DNA of 60,000 bases, taken from NCBI GenBank assembly GCA_015680685.1, contig MNCI01036181.1, positions 257,951 to 317,950 on the forward strand. Reading direction: 5' to 3'. The notes beneath the pieces were generated by a model. The model saw nothing but the letters and a program-made list of their open reading frames with translations. It did not search any database and was not told the origin of the DNA. The stretch is from Gnetum montanum (lineage: Eukaryota; Streptophyta; Gnetopsida; Gnetales; Gnetaceae). How positions within the stretch are numbered: the stretch's first letter is position 1; each line of letters begins with the position of its first letter. The position numbers and the translations under genes were made by a program. Positions 1 through 9,500 of this stretch are shown here, in pieces.

Positions 1-583
1 TATAGACTAATCATAAAATTAACAATGACGTGGAATATGGAAACCAATATGGAAAGAGAGAATGGAATAGAATGGAATTCCAAAATCAAGGTTGTGTAAA
101 GTCCCTTGTGTAGTATGTGATTAAGGTGACTTAATATAGCTCAGCCTAAATCTAGATTAAAACTAACCACATCTAGTGACCTTGCATCAACACACTTGAC
201 CAACCCATCCTCCTGAAGCAATGAGAATTCTTCCACAAAGTAACCACCATTTCAAAAAGAGAAGAAGAGAGAAACAAGAAGTGTGAAAGGGCCATAGTTA
301 GAGAGAACCTTTAGGCATGGGTAACATGTCTTTCTAGTGCCATAACTAGTGTGTGTAGCCCATGTTTGTTTATTATGTCTAAGGGGTATGCTTTGAATTC
401 CCACATTTTTTTTCTCTTTTTTTTGTGAGAACAACACCATGCAAAGACTTATTTGATTCATTCAACTTTTTGATATTAGTTGACAGTGGAATGCAGAAAA
501 CTTATGAAAAATATCAAAGAGAATGGCCAGCACAAATGCATGGAATCCCCTTGAAGTCATAGCATTTTCAATCCATTTGAATC
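1..583. other. Unassigned left flank
   Basis: This is AT-rich sequence to the left of the first LTR element. I see no domain, RNA gene or repeat that I recognise. The only open frame of note (252-461, minus) is a short low-complexity frame without a recognisable motif, so I do not call it. Because the element that starts at 584 has a perfect target duplication, this stretch and the sequence from 9058 onward were contiguous before that insertion. Confidence 0.6.
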
Positions 584-588
584 CTTCT
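584..588. repeat. Target site duplication, left (CTTCT)
   Basis: CTTCT lies immediately before the TG of the left LTR and recurs exactly after the final CA of the right LTR at 9053-9057. Five bases is the usual duplication length for Ty3/gypsy elements. Confidence 0.92.
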
Positions 589-815
589 TGAAACACCACA
601 AAATTCTGAGCTTAGTACTTCTCCAACAAGAATCGAGCTAAGTCATGATACTCCCCAGCATGACTGAAGCTTGAGGGCCATACAAAAAGCTTCAAGCATA
701 GTCGAACTTAACAAGAAACAGTTCCCTGGGACTTGCAGAAGACCACGGCCACATTTGGTATCAAACATGGCAACTTCGGAGCTCAAGATACTTAATTTTC
801 ACTAAGTATGCAGTA

Positions 816-958
816 TGCAGCGTATACACCTAGTGTATATGCCCAGCGTGCATTCCTAGCATATACGGCCAGCGTACATTCCCAGCATACACGCTCAATG
901 TACACACCTCACATATACACTCAGCATGTATTACTGACGTGTATGCCCAGCATGCAAT
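816..958 (+). repeat. 13-bp tandem repeat array in 5' LTR
   Basis: Eleven consecutive 13-bp units with consensus close to CCCAGCGTATACA. Unit starts fall at 816, 829, 842, 855, 868, 881, 894, 907, 920, 933 and 946. Alternate units tend to end in a GTATAC-like or GTGCATT-like half. The array explains the open frame at 808-1065, whose translation (repeated AYTPSVY-like words) is an artefact of the repeat. Confidence 0.88.
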
Positions 959-1125
959 CCCAAATACAGCATGGAAACAACACTTCAGAGCAAGATTTTG
1001 TACAAAGCATCAACTCACAGGAACAGATCAATTATCAGGTATCATCATGGGCTCCAAAAAGTTGAATTTTGGTCTCAACATCATACACTTTAGAGTTCAT
1101 ATGCTGAGCATGTACATCTTGCACG

Positions 1126-1199
1126 CCTAGCGTATACGCCCAGCATGTACTCCTAACATATATGCCTAGCATGTACAATGTGTACGCCTAGTGTGTAGC
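1126..1199 (+). repeat. Second 13-bp repeat cluster in 5' LTR
   Basis: Units CCTAGCGTATACG, CCCAGCATGTACT, CCTAACATATATG and CCTAGCATGTACA run in phase from 1126, followed by a 9-bp partial unit and a last unit at 1187. The repeat family is the same as at 816-958. Isolated related words recur near 1360-1400. Confidence 0.8.
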
Positions 1200-2114
1200 A
1201 CAATGTATACCAATCAAAGCTCTCCAGAATTGTGTCAGATCAAGGTCAACCAAGCTGAACATCCACAAGCAGCATTTTCATGACATCCAAATGCAAATCT
1301 GAAGGTCAAACGACTTCTTTTATTTTGATCAAGTCTGTACGTTGAGTTCACACGCCCAGCATGTATACGCTGGCGTACAGCAATATACGCTAGCATGCAG
1401 CATGTTGTACACTTGTAAAATTTCATTCTTTCGCACTCGGTCAACGTGCCACATGTCATCTAACTCGAGAGTCTAGCACACCACAGCCAATCATCCCCTC
1501 TCGGATCCGATTCTAATATCTAAAGTTGTCTAAAAACCCAAATTTTTCACTAGATCGGGGTTGGCAATTTTAGAAAACACCAGACAATAAAAAAGAACCC
1601 GAGATGCTGAGAAACCAGAGCAAAAACCCTGTACGTTGGACTTGAACCTTGCACGTTGAGCATACAGCCTTCACATTGTGCCTGTAGTTGAAACCAGCAT
1701 ACCATCATCCCTTCGCATCAACCGAGGCTCTTCATTCACCTTGTGTCAGATCCACAACTGCGTTCAGACCAGTGTATTGTAACTGCTATTTTGCAATAAT
1801 ATTGCCACATTTCTTTTGCTAAGATTTGTTATAGCTTTTTTGTTCATTATTGTATGCTTATTATTTACGTTCCTATATGTTTACGCTCTGTTGTACATTA
1901 ATTACGTTGTTTATGTATAACCTAGCGTACAACATATCGGTGTACGTTTGGGAAAGTCCTTGTCTGATCTGCGTGCGGACCACTCACGGTACTCTGCCTT
2001 CGTTAATTCTAGCTTACACTCAAGCGAAGGTAGGGTCTTCTGTGCTTGTCTGGGGATCTCTTGGTTTTTGCTTCATTCCAGCTGGAGACCAATAATTTCA
2101 GACAGTACAGAAAA

Positions 2115-2131
2115 TGGTGCTAGAAGGAGGG
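2115..2131 (+). other. Primer binding site
   Basis: TGGTGCTAGAAGGAGGG begins five bases after the LTR end and carries the TGG expected opposite a tRNA CCA end. The identical 17 bases follow the 5' LTR of the separate minus-strand element at 49060-55151, which supports function. I could not assign the cognate tRNA with confidence. Confidence 0.82.
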
Positions 2132-2188
2132 CCTGAGTTGTTTTTTATTTAATCAAAATGCTGATCACGTTACCTGTTCAAATGCAAT

Positions 2189-2324
2189 GTTCACGCTGCT
2201 ATAGGGTTTATGCTGCTATAGTGTTTACACTGCTACAGGGTTTACGCTGCTACAGTGTTTACGCTGCTACAGTGTTGATGCTGCTATAGTGTTTATGCTG
2301 CTACAGGGTTTACACTACTACATC
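2189..2324 (+). repeat. 17-bp minisatellite in the leader
   Basis: Eight contiguous 17-bp units, consensus GTTTACGCTGCTACAGT, start at 2189, 2206, 2223, 2240, 2257, 2274, 2291 and 2308. The last unit is the most diverged. The array lies between the primer binding site and the Gag start codon, where packaging and dimerisation signals usually lie in LTR elements. Confidence 0.9.
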
Positions 2325-2455
2325 ATTTTTTCAACAAAAACACACAAAACACATCAGTTTCAAAACCGAATTCACCGCAATTTGCATTGAACATCAAGCT
2401 GGTCTAAGTACTGACTACCACCAACATGGATCACCTTGCCCAAGCACGCATCACC

Positions 2456-4315
2456 ATGGAATCATCCCAAAACTCCAGCACATGCACCTTCATAGTCTTC
2501 ACACAAGAACAATATAACTACATCTGTGTGAAGATTCAGGCCAACCTTCCTATTGACCACACAGAACAGGAGGAAAAATGAAACGTCGAGCGCATATACA
2601 TGGGAGGTCATGAATTCGCCCCCTCTGTATGTGACATCATCCCCCTTTCTGAGTCTCACCATCGATTCATCTCTCAACTCCTTCTAGCAAGGGGCCAAAA
2701 TATACGGTGACCCACTGAGGAGCCCTAAAACCAACATGATGTAGTTGACTTCGAGGCACAATCTGAACTTGAGGATTCATATCACACCCTCAGTCCCCAT
2801 GCCTACGTGAACCCATCACTCCATCCTCACATGGGACAGATGGCCACTCATCAAGTATTAATGAGCACACAAGCACCGGTATCCCAACAGAGATTACCCA
2901 CACCCATCTCCACCCAATACATACTGCATGTGCAAACACATGGGGCCACTTTCACTACATCGGCCCTGCACATCTAGGGTGTCACTTCACAGTTTGTGGC
3001 TAGGCAAGGAACCATACCCCTTGTTCAACAACCCACTCACTTCAACGTGCCACACCCCACAACCACAACTCTTAACATTGCTCCACAGCAACAAATGACA
3101 ACCCAACAACCTCCCCAACCAACTAATCTGCCTACCACTCAAGAGTGGACAGAAGCCAAAAAAATGATGCAAACATTAGTTGAAGAGGTAAAGTACCTCA
3201 AAATAGCAAACACTGAACAAGTTAAAGTACTAGACTTCTACCACGATGATCCAATTAGCTCTTTAGTGCCACTGTTTGCTTTGCCCAAGGGAATCACACT
3301 TCCACAGCTAACCAAATACAACGGGAAGGGAGATCCAAATTCTCACTTAGTCATGTTTCGATCAGAAACTCTATTGCTTCAAGCTTGGCCCCACGCTATC
3401 TTGCGCGTGTTTGCTATGTCCTTAACGAGCGTAGCCTTAGACTGGTACCGAGCCTTACCTTGTAACTTCATATCCTCTCTTGAGAATCTGTTACATCAGT
3501 TCGTTACCAGGTTTAAGTACAACCTGAAGCCTGAAGCAACCCTAGACACTCTGATATAGGTGAAACAAGTACCACTTGAGCCTATGCAAAAGTTCATCCA
3601 ACCATGGAGTGCAGCCCTTAACGAACTTCATGAGCCGATCCCTGAAAAGTATTTACTTACGATTCTGAAGGGAGCCGTGAATGACTTCATTAAGTCAAAA
3701 CTATATTACCTAAGTGCTTAAACATTGAGCCAAGCATTCACATAGATCAAGAACATTGAACAAGCTGCACAAACTAGCAATGACCCTGCCTATGTAGCTT
3801 ACAAGAACCAACATGTTGCCAAACAATAGACAACAATGGAAACTGTAGCAGCAAGCACAAAAACAACAAACACTAGTACCAACCCGTCTACAACAACAAG
3901 GGCCAACCCAAGGCCCAACTTTCAGTGCAAGGATCGCTCTAAGTATATGCCACTACTCACGCGACCTTCTAAACTACTAGAGAAACTCCTTAGAACTGGG
4001 CAAATCCAATACAAACAAATAGCAGAGAATACCCATCAAAGACACAATAGGTACTGTGAGCTACTAAGGAACCCCACCTTAGCAACACCAAATGAACCCT
4101 CGGTCCCACGACACTTCAAATTAGATCAATTCTGTCACTACCACCAGATGTCCGATCACAATACCAACAACTGTCATGCGTTACAGGATGATCTACAAGC
4201 AATGATAGAATGGGGCCAACTAAACATCAACACCTTGAATCAACTGAGCACAGACAATGCCCCCTATGTCATAAACTCCATTAGCATAGATATTAAGCCT
4301 AAACCTGTGCGGTAA
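2456..4315 (+). pseudogene. gag: Gag polyprotein region, interrupted
   Basis: The frame opens at an ATG at 2456 and stays in phase through 2996-3559 and 3836-4315, with internal stops (for example after EEK near 2579, at 3557 and at 3719). Gag forms the virus-like particle and binds the RNA. The retrotransposon Gag core is clear: LTKYNGKGDPNSHL, then ALDWYRALP, ENLLHQFVTRFKYNLKPEA and FIKSKLYYL. The C-terminal part carries FCHYHQMSDHNTNNCHAL, a CxxH-GH-C type knuckle usual in plant Tat/Athila Gag. The first about 180 codons are Pro/Gln-rich and not recognised. A homologous Gag in the same order is present at 36640-37760. The stops make this copy non-functional. Confidence 0.85.
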
Positions 4316-4860
4316 CCTTTTGTGATCCATGTGCCTCCCAGCAAGGCAATGATCCCCTTTGCCTCTATGAGCAAGAGACCTCCCATCATCACTAAGGTGC
4401 CACCTAGAGCACCGATGACACCTTTCATGGTCAAGGTACCACCACCTCATACGTCCGCTAAGATGTTAAACTGGCCATATGCAATGCAATCCCAAGCACC
4501 GAAGACACCCTTTGTGGTCAAAGTACCACCATAGTCGTCCGCTAAGACGCTAAACTAGCATGTTGCACCAACGACAATAGCAAAGAAACCTTTCATTATC
4601 AAGGTGCCACAACAGGCTAGTCAAAAAACAACAACACCTCCTAAACTTCCATTTGTCATAAAAGTGCCACCATGTGATGGCCCCTCACTTACCCTAAGCC
4701 CAGCCATAGGAAATGTCTCAACCTCTCCTCCCTCAAGAGTCAACCTTGCCAACAACACGAATAAGCCTACCAAATGGCAGTAGAAAAGGACAAACGAACA
4801 ACGAACAACACCCACAGCTAAAACAAAGGACACACATAGTATACAACAACTAAACACTGG
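4316..4860 (+). pseudogene. Gag-protease linker with PFVIKVPP repeats
   Basis: The Gag frame continues past a stop (4313-4315) into six units of the form P-F/I-[VIM]-[VI]-x-[KH]-V-P-P, beginning at 4316, 4379, 4421, 4508, 4589 and 4649. Between units lie Ser/Ala/Thr-rich spacers. Two spacers encode S-A-K-x-L-N and share the DNA word GCTAAGA(T/C)G(T/C)TAAACT, at 4455-4476 and 4539-4559. Stops occur at 4532 and 4556. The same linker with fewer units occurs in the copies at 32344-32541 (minus) and 37900-38040 (plus). Its role is unknown; a flexible spacer or a run of protease cleavage sites are possible readings. Confidence 0.75.
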
Positions 4861-4989
4861 GGGCCCTGCCCCTAATCTAGGCCCAAGCCCTCAACCCATA
4901 TAGAGGCAAGCAATACAACGACAGACAACACAAACTCCGTAGCTACATTGGCCCAGGTGAAACAAATGCTCAAATAAAAGAACACAACC

Positions 4990-5907
4990 ATGAGCTTGTA
5001 CGATTTGGTCATGACATCATTGGCTCATTGCGAAGCCTTAGCGCAAACGTTAGCATCCATTCCTGTTACAGAGGACATTCCTACTAACATGGAATCCATC
5101 CGTGCAACGATTTCACAACACACACCACAAGGATTGGGTTCAAACACCTTAGCCTTTCATGATGATGTAGTTAAATGTAACCCTAAACGAGGGGAAGTCA
5201 TAACAGCTCCATTATCGATTAGTGTATGTGTCGGGCAATGTACCATTTGTAGAGTGCACGTTGATGATGGTGCGACAACAAACATAGTTCTATACTCCGT
5301 CATCGACAAACTAGGCATGGCAGATGAGATCATGCCAATAGAAACCACGTGTTTAAAATCTTTCAATGGATCATGTGTCATAGTTAAGGGAGAAATCAAC
5401 TTAGCCTTTGTGGTAGGAGAATAATTCCCCACTAGTGCAGAATTCACTATCATAGAAGAGATGCCCAGTTTTAACATGATTCTTGGTAGAGCTTGGCTAG
5501 CACAACAACGAGCCATTTCCTCACTAATACATCAAGAAATCTGCCTTCCATACGAAGGTGGAAAAGTCATTATACATGGCAACAACACTCCCTTTCAAGC
5601 TGACCACAACATAGATATGTCACAGGTCTTGAAAGAGGAGCCTCTTGAAGCAACACCCACAACAACCAACATAACACCTAGAGCTAAAACGCCCAAACGA
5701 GGGGTAAAAACTGAAAGCCTCCCAGAGCAAACTAGCATGCCTCCTAGACCATGTACAACTAAGAAACAATCGCATAATCAAGACTCCCTTGTGGCCAAAG
5801 ACACGTCTGATCTCTGCCCACTCTTCACCTTTGTTCATTGTGCATACGTCACCTTAGTTTGTATTGTATTAGCTTACGCGTTCTCTCATGGTCCAAAAAG
5901 GCCTTAA
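4990..5907 (+). pseudogene. Retroviral-type aspartic protease, one stop
   Basis: An ATG at 4990 opens MSLYDLVMTSLAH, a helical leader that recurs at 31940-32031 (minus) and 38465 (plus). The protease fold follows, with active site VHVDDGATTNIV at about 5255-5290 and the distal motif FNMILGRAWL near 5470. A single in-frame stop (5422-5424) separates the two halves. The enzyme would process Gag. The usual family motif is D-[ST]-G; here it is D-D-G, and the copy at 31705-31731 also has it. After residue ~190 the sequence becomes Lys/Thr/Pro-rich and ends in a hydrophobic stretch with no RT domain. The frame is shifted relative to the Gag/linker frame, with the shift somewhere between about 4870 and 4950. 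Confidence 0.82.
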
Positions 5908-7462
5908 ACTACTACCGTTTCACATTATTTTCTATTTATTGGTGCATTTTAGTTCATGTTTTATGTAGTTTCTATTTAATATTGTTTTCTCTAGTAACTT
6001 TTGTTTACAAGATCATACAGACGCACATGCATGCATCCACACATAGCAGTCCTGGCATCATGACTTAAAATTGATACCACAAAATGTCCTGGCGTCATGA
6101 CGGTAAACCGACACCACAGAGCTTTGTCTGACATAACACTAAACTATCACACTCATTCACCAGAGTCCGTTAAGATTATAAACTAGCTTGCCTCTTCATA
6201 GTCTTCCACGACTATAAACTAGCATCGTACCATCTGCTACAACGATAAACTGACAACGTCCAATGGGTTATGATGTAAAACTAACCCACGACAGTCTGCT
6301 AAGACTATAAACTGGCCAGATCATTTCTGGCACATTCATCTGCTGCTATAATTCATGACATTTCTTCATCAATTCCTACTGCATCATTCATCACACCGGC
6401 TTTGATAACGCTATTGTTACTTATTCTATTTGCCTTAAGTTTCACATGGTGCCTCCATTTGCATCAGTCACATTCATGCCTGAAGTGTTCACTAACTCAT
6501 TCACTTGTGGTTTTCTTGTCTTCTTGGAGTTGTTTTTGCAGGATGACACCCAGTGGTGCTCATACACAGATACACTTCATCATGGTGATAAGGTGCCACA
6601 TTGTTTTTGACACATGAAACCAGGTTAATCAATCTGTTCAAAAGTACATTCCCAGCTCCCAATACATTCTCCATTTCCCCAACACTCTTATTCCCTTTCC
6701 TACCCAGTTATAGTTCCTAGATACACCCAGTACACCCCAAAACTTTGAGCACACTATTACACGTTGCGACGCTCACAAGCAACTGCAACACACAATATGG
6801 TACATGAGCATGAGTGCAAAATTGAAACAAAGCTATTTCCAAAAAACAAAAAGACAAAAAAAAACACAAAAAAAAGCAAAGAAAAAGAAAAGAGTAAAGA
6901 GCAAAGAGCAAAATGAACCACAAGACCCTTGGCACTTCCCATAAGCCTCAGGAGGGAAGGCAGTTATCTTGGAAACAAATACTGATGTCTCAAAAGCTCA
7001 AGTAACATCTCATTGCATAGCTTTAGCTCTCCACCAATAGGTTCTCTTTAACACCAAACAAGGGGCCTGTTCCTCCAGAGAATGCAACCCACCATCACTT
7101 GGCCAACAAGTCCTCTTAAACACTAAACAAGAGTCTTGTTCCGCCAAAGGATGCACATCTCATGTCTTGATTCTGAGTCTGCTAAACAATGGCTATTGAC
7201 AAGGATCAGCATGACCCGTATACACACCAGAGCATCCCCTTTACCATGCACAATCCCTTGATCTGTTCCCAATCCCCACAATTTCCATTTCCCTATCTAG
7301 CTACAAACTTCATTTCCCTAATTGCATGTACTACTGAACATGGTGTGATGACATCTGGCCAAGTGTTAAAGGAAAATGCTACTAAGTTTCTTGTGGTGTT
7401 TTGTACTTCTTTGTCGATGCTTCTTGGGTCAATTCCTCCAAGCATCAACAAAGATGGGCCAA
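5908..7462 (+). other. 3' internal region of Gag-protease element, no pol
   Basis: No RT, RNase H or integrase motif is visible on either strand. It contains repeated words ending AACTAGC/AACTGGCC between 6167 and 6317 and a near-duplicate TCCTGGC(A/G)TCATGAC at 6050-6105. There is also a very A-rich tract at 6840-6912. A short plus-strand open frame (7189-7503) runs into the 3' LTR and is not recognised. A weak purine run (AAAGATGGG) lies just before the 3' LTR, where the polypurine tract should be. Confidence 0.65.
6167..6317 (+). repeat. Interspersed ATAAACTAGC-type motif
   Basis: Four copies of a word near AAGACTATAAACTGGCC occur at 6167-6187, 6206-6223, 6235-6253 and 6294-6317. Related copies lie inside the coding linker at 4455-4476 and 4539-4559. 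Spacing is irregular, so it is not a simple tandem array. Confidence 0.6.
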
Positions 7463-7689
7463 TGAAACACCAAAAACTTCTAAGATTAGTACTTCTCCAA
7501 TAAGAATTGAGCTAATTCATGATGCTCCCCAGCATGACTGAAGCTTGAGGGCCTCACAGACAGCTTCAAGTAGAGTTGAACTCAACAATAAACAGTTCCT
7601 TGGGATCCACAGATGACCACGACAACATTTGGTATCAAACATGGCAACTTCGGAGCTCAAGATACTTAATTTTCACTAAGTATGCAGTA

Positions 7690-7832
7690 TGCAACATATA
7701 CACCTAGCGTATACACCTAGCGTGCATTCCTAGCGTATACACTCAGTGTACATTCCCAACGTATACGTCCAATGTACACGTTGAACATACACACCTCACA
7801 TATACACTCGACATGTATGATTGACGTGTACA
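7690..7832 (+). repeat. 13-bp tandem repeat array in 3' LTR
   Basis: Eleven 13-bp units in phase from 7690, including CCTAGCGTATACA, CCTAGCGTGCATT and CTCAGTGTACATT. The length (143 bp) equals the array in the 5' LTR, so unit number has been kept while the bases drifted. Confidence 0.88.
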
Positions 7833-8470
7833 CCCAGCATGAAATCCTAAAGACGACATGGAAATAGCACTTTAGAGCAAGATTTTGTACAAAGCATCAA
7901 CTCTCAGGAACAGAGTAATTATCATGTGTCATCATGGGCTCCAAAAAGTTGAATTTTATTCTTAACATCATGCACTTTGGAGTTCATACGCTGAGCATGT
8001 ACATCCTGCATGCCTAGCGTATACACCCAGCGTGTACGCCCAGCGTATATGCCCAGCATGTACAATGTGTATGCCCGACGTATATGCCCAACATGTAGAA
8101 TTTGTATGCCCAGTGTGTAGCACAATGTATACCAATCAAAGCTCTCCAGAACTGTGTCAGATCAAGGTCAACCAAGCTGAACATCCACAGGCAGCATTCT
8201 CATGACATCCGAATGCAAATCTGAAGGCTGAACCACTTCTTTTGTTTTGATCAAGTCTATACACCGAGTTCACATGCCCAGCGTGTATACGCTAGCATAA
8301 AACAGTATACGTTGGTGTATAGCAATATACACTGGTGTGCAGCATGTTGTACACTTGTAAAATTTCATTCTTTCGCACTCGGTCAATGTGCCACATGTCA
8401 CCCGACTCGAGAGTCCAGCACACCACAGCTAATCATCCCCTCTCAGATCAGATTTTAATATCTAAACTTG

Positions 8471-8478
8471 TATAAAAA
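8471..8478 (+). promoter_or_regulatory. Candidate TATA box of the LTR
   Basis: TATAAAAA lies about two thirds into the 3' LTR, preceded by a stretch with a CACATGTCA-like E-box word and followed by about 100 bp of mixed sequence. In the 5' LTR the same place reads TCTAAAAA. Position and sequence suit a Pol II LTR promoter; the start site itself is not visible. Confidence 0.5.
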
Positions 8479-9052
8479 CCCCAATTTTTCACTAGATCGG
8501 GGTTGGCAAGTTTAGAAAAAATCAGAGACAAAAAAAAGAACCCGAGACGCTGAGAAACCAGAGCAAAAACCCTGTACGCTAGACCTGAACCTTGCACGTT
8601 GAGCATACAGCCTTCACGTTGTGCCTGCAGTTGAAACCAACACACCATCATCCCTCCGGATCCACTGGGGCTCTTCGTTTGCCTTGTGTCAGATCCACAA
8701 CTGCGTTCAGACCGGTGCATTGTAATTGCTATTTTGCAACAATATTGCCACATTTCTTTTGCTAAGATTTGTTATATTTTTTTTGTTCATTATTGTATGC
8801 TTATTGTTTATGTTCCTGTACATTTACGGTTTGTTTTACATTAGTTACGTTGTTAAAGTATAACCTAGCGTACAACATATCGGTGTACATTCGGGAAAGT
8901 CCTTGTCTGATTTGCATGTGGACCACTCAAGGTACTCTGTCTTCATTAATTCCAGCTTGCCCTCAAGCGAAGGTAGGGTCTTCTCTGCTTGTCTAGGGAT
9001 CTCCTGGTTTCTACTTCATTCCAGCTGGAGACCGACAATTTTGGATAGTACA

Positions 9053-9057
9053 CTTCT
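9053..9057. repeat. Target site duplication, right (CTTCT)
   Basis: Exact copy of 584-588, directly after the final CA of the 3' LTR. Confidence 0.92.
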
Positions 9058-9500
9058 TTTGTTTGAAGAATGATAAGCCACAAATTCATTAATAGGTTTT
9101 CTTAGAAAAAATAATAGTACATTTCCAAAAGAAAGGGAGACCATATAGTGGAATGGATGAATGAATGATGTGGACTCATTGCGTACTTTATCAAAAGAAA
9201 CCATATCTTAGCATCAACATCGAAAGTGAAAGGTAAAAACCAAACATTAGCAATCAATCACTATTATAGTATAATCCACCATCATGAGCACTTATTATAT
9301 GAAGAGTTAATTAGAAAAACAAAGAAATAGTAAAAATGTTAACAATGGTGTAAAAAAAAAACAAGTAAACATGAAAAATATGTAAAATAAAAATGTGTAA
9401 AAAAAAATGGACAAAATAAACTAAGGACCTTGAATAGTTAGCATTGGTGGCCATCTCCCCCATGATTGATTTGGAAGGGGGAGATTTGAAATAATGAGCA
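9058..9500 (-). other. Downstream part of Athila-like element A
   Basis: AT-rich sequence without a recognisable domain. From about 9300 it resembles 21200-21420, the equivalent place in element B (both have runs of AAAAATGTGTAAAA-type sequence and then a shared stretch leading into the integrase tail). It is therefore the untranslated or LTR-proximal 3' side of minus-strand element A. I could not find LTR ends. Confidence 0.45.

Larger units (their letters stand above)
589..2109 (+). repeat. 5' LTR of Gag-protease element
   Basis: About 1,521 bp, starting TGAAACACC and ending AGTACA. It matches 7463-9052 over its whole length, for example the block ending AGCTGGAGACC near both ends. It contains two arrays of a 13-bp repeat (816-958, 1126-1199). 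The position equivalent to the TATA box of the 3' LTR is degraded here: TCTAAAAA at 1529-1536 against TATAAAAA at 8471-8478. Confidence 0.93.
7463..9052 (+). repeat. 3' LTR of Gag-protease element
   Basis: About 1,590 bp, TGAAACACC to AGTACA, the partner of 589-2109. It carries the 13-bp array at 7690-7832, a second cluster at about 7985-8110, and a TATA box at 8471-8478. It is followed by the target duplication CTTCT. Confidence 0.93.
584..9057 (+). mobile_element. Complete non-autonomous Gag-protease LTR retrotransposon (Tat-like gypsy)
   Basis: Two LTRs (589-2109 and 7463-9052) begin with TGAAACACC and end with TACA. They are flanked by the identical 5-bp duplication CTTCT (584-588, 9053-9057), so both ends are certain. 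After the 5' LTR comes a primer binding site (2115-2131), a 17-bp minisatellite, a Gag region, a KVPP-repeat linker and an aspartic protease. The 1.5 kb between the protease and the 3' LTR contains no reverse transcriptase, RNase H or integrase. The element therefore needs pol functions in trans. The Gag motifs (KYNGKGDP, WYRALP, CHYHQMSDH) are typical of the Tat branch of plant Ty3/gypsy. Assignment to Tat is inference from motif memory. Stops in Gag and protease show that this copy is dead. Confidence 0.93.

Noticed and set aside
816-958. Possible CRISPR array in the LTR repeat region
   Set aside because: Units are contiguous 13-bp repeats without spacers, in a plant LTR.
808-1130. Tyr/His-rich open frames 808-1065 and 939-1130
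   Set aside because: They are read-through of the 13-bp LTR repeat; the periodic peptide follows from the repeat and there is no match to any domain.
4220-4857. Minus-strand ORFs opposite the KVPP linker
   Set aside because: Shadows of a repetitive proline-rich coding strand.
5157-5516. Minus-strand ORF of 119 codons
   Set aside because: It lies exactly opposite the protease and has no motif; it is a shadow frame.
5840-6068. Hydrophobic end of the protease frame and the following ORF as an Env-like transmembrane protein
   Set aside because: Only one short hydrophobic run with no signal peptide, and not kept in copies 2 and 3.
6717-6942. Phe/Leu-rich minus-strand ORFs suggesting a membrane protein
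   Set aside because: They translate the complement of the A-rich tract at 6840-6912; hydrophobicity is due to poly-T codons.
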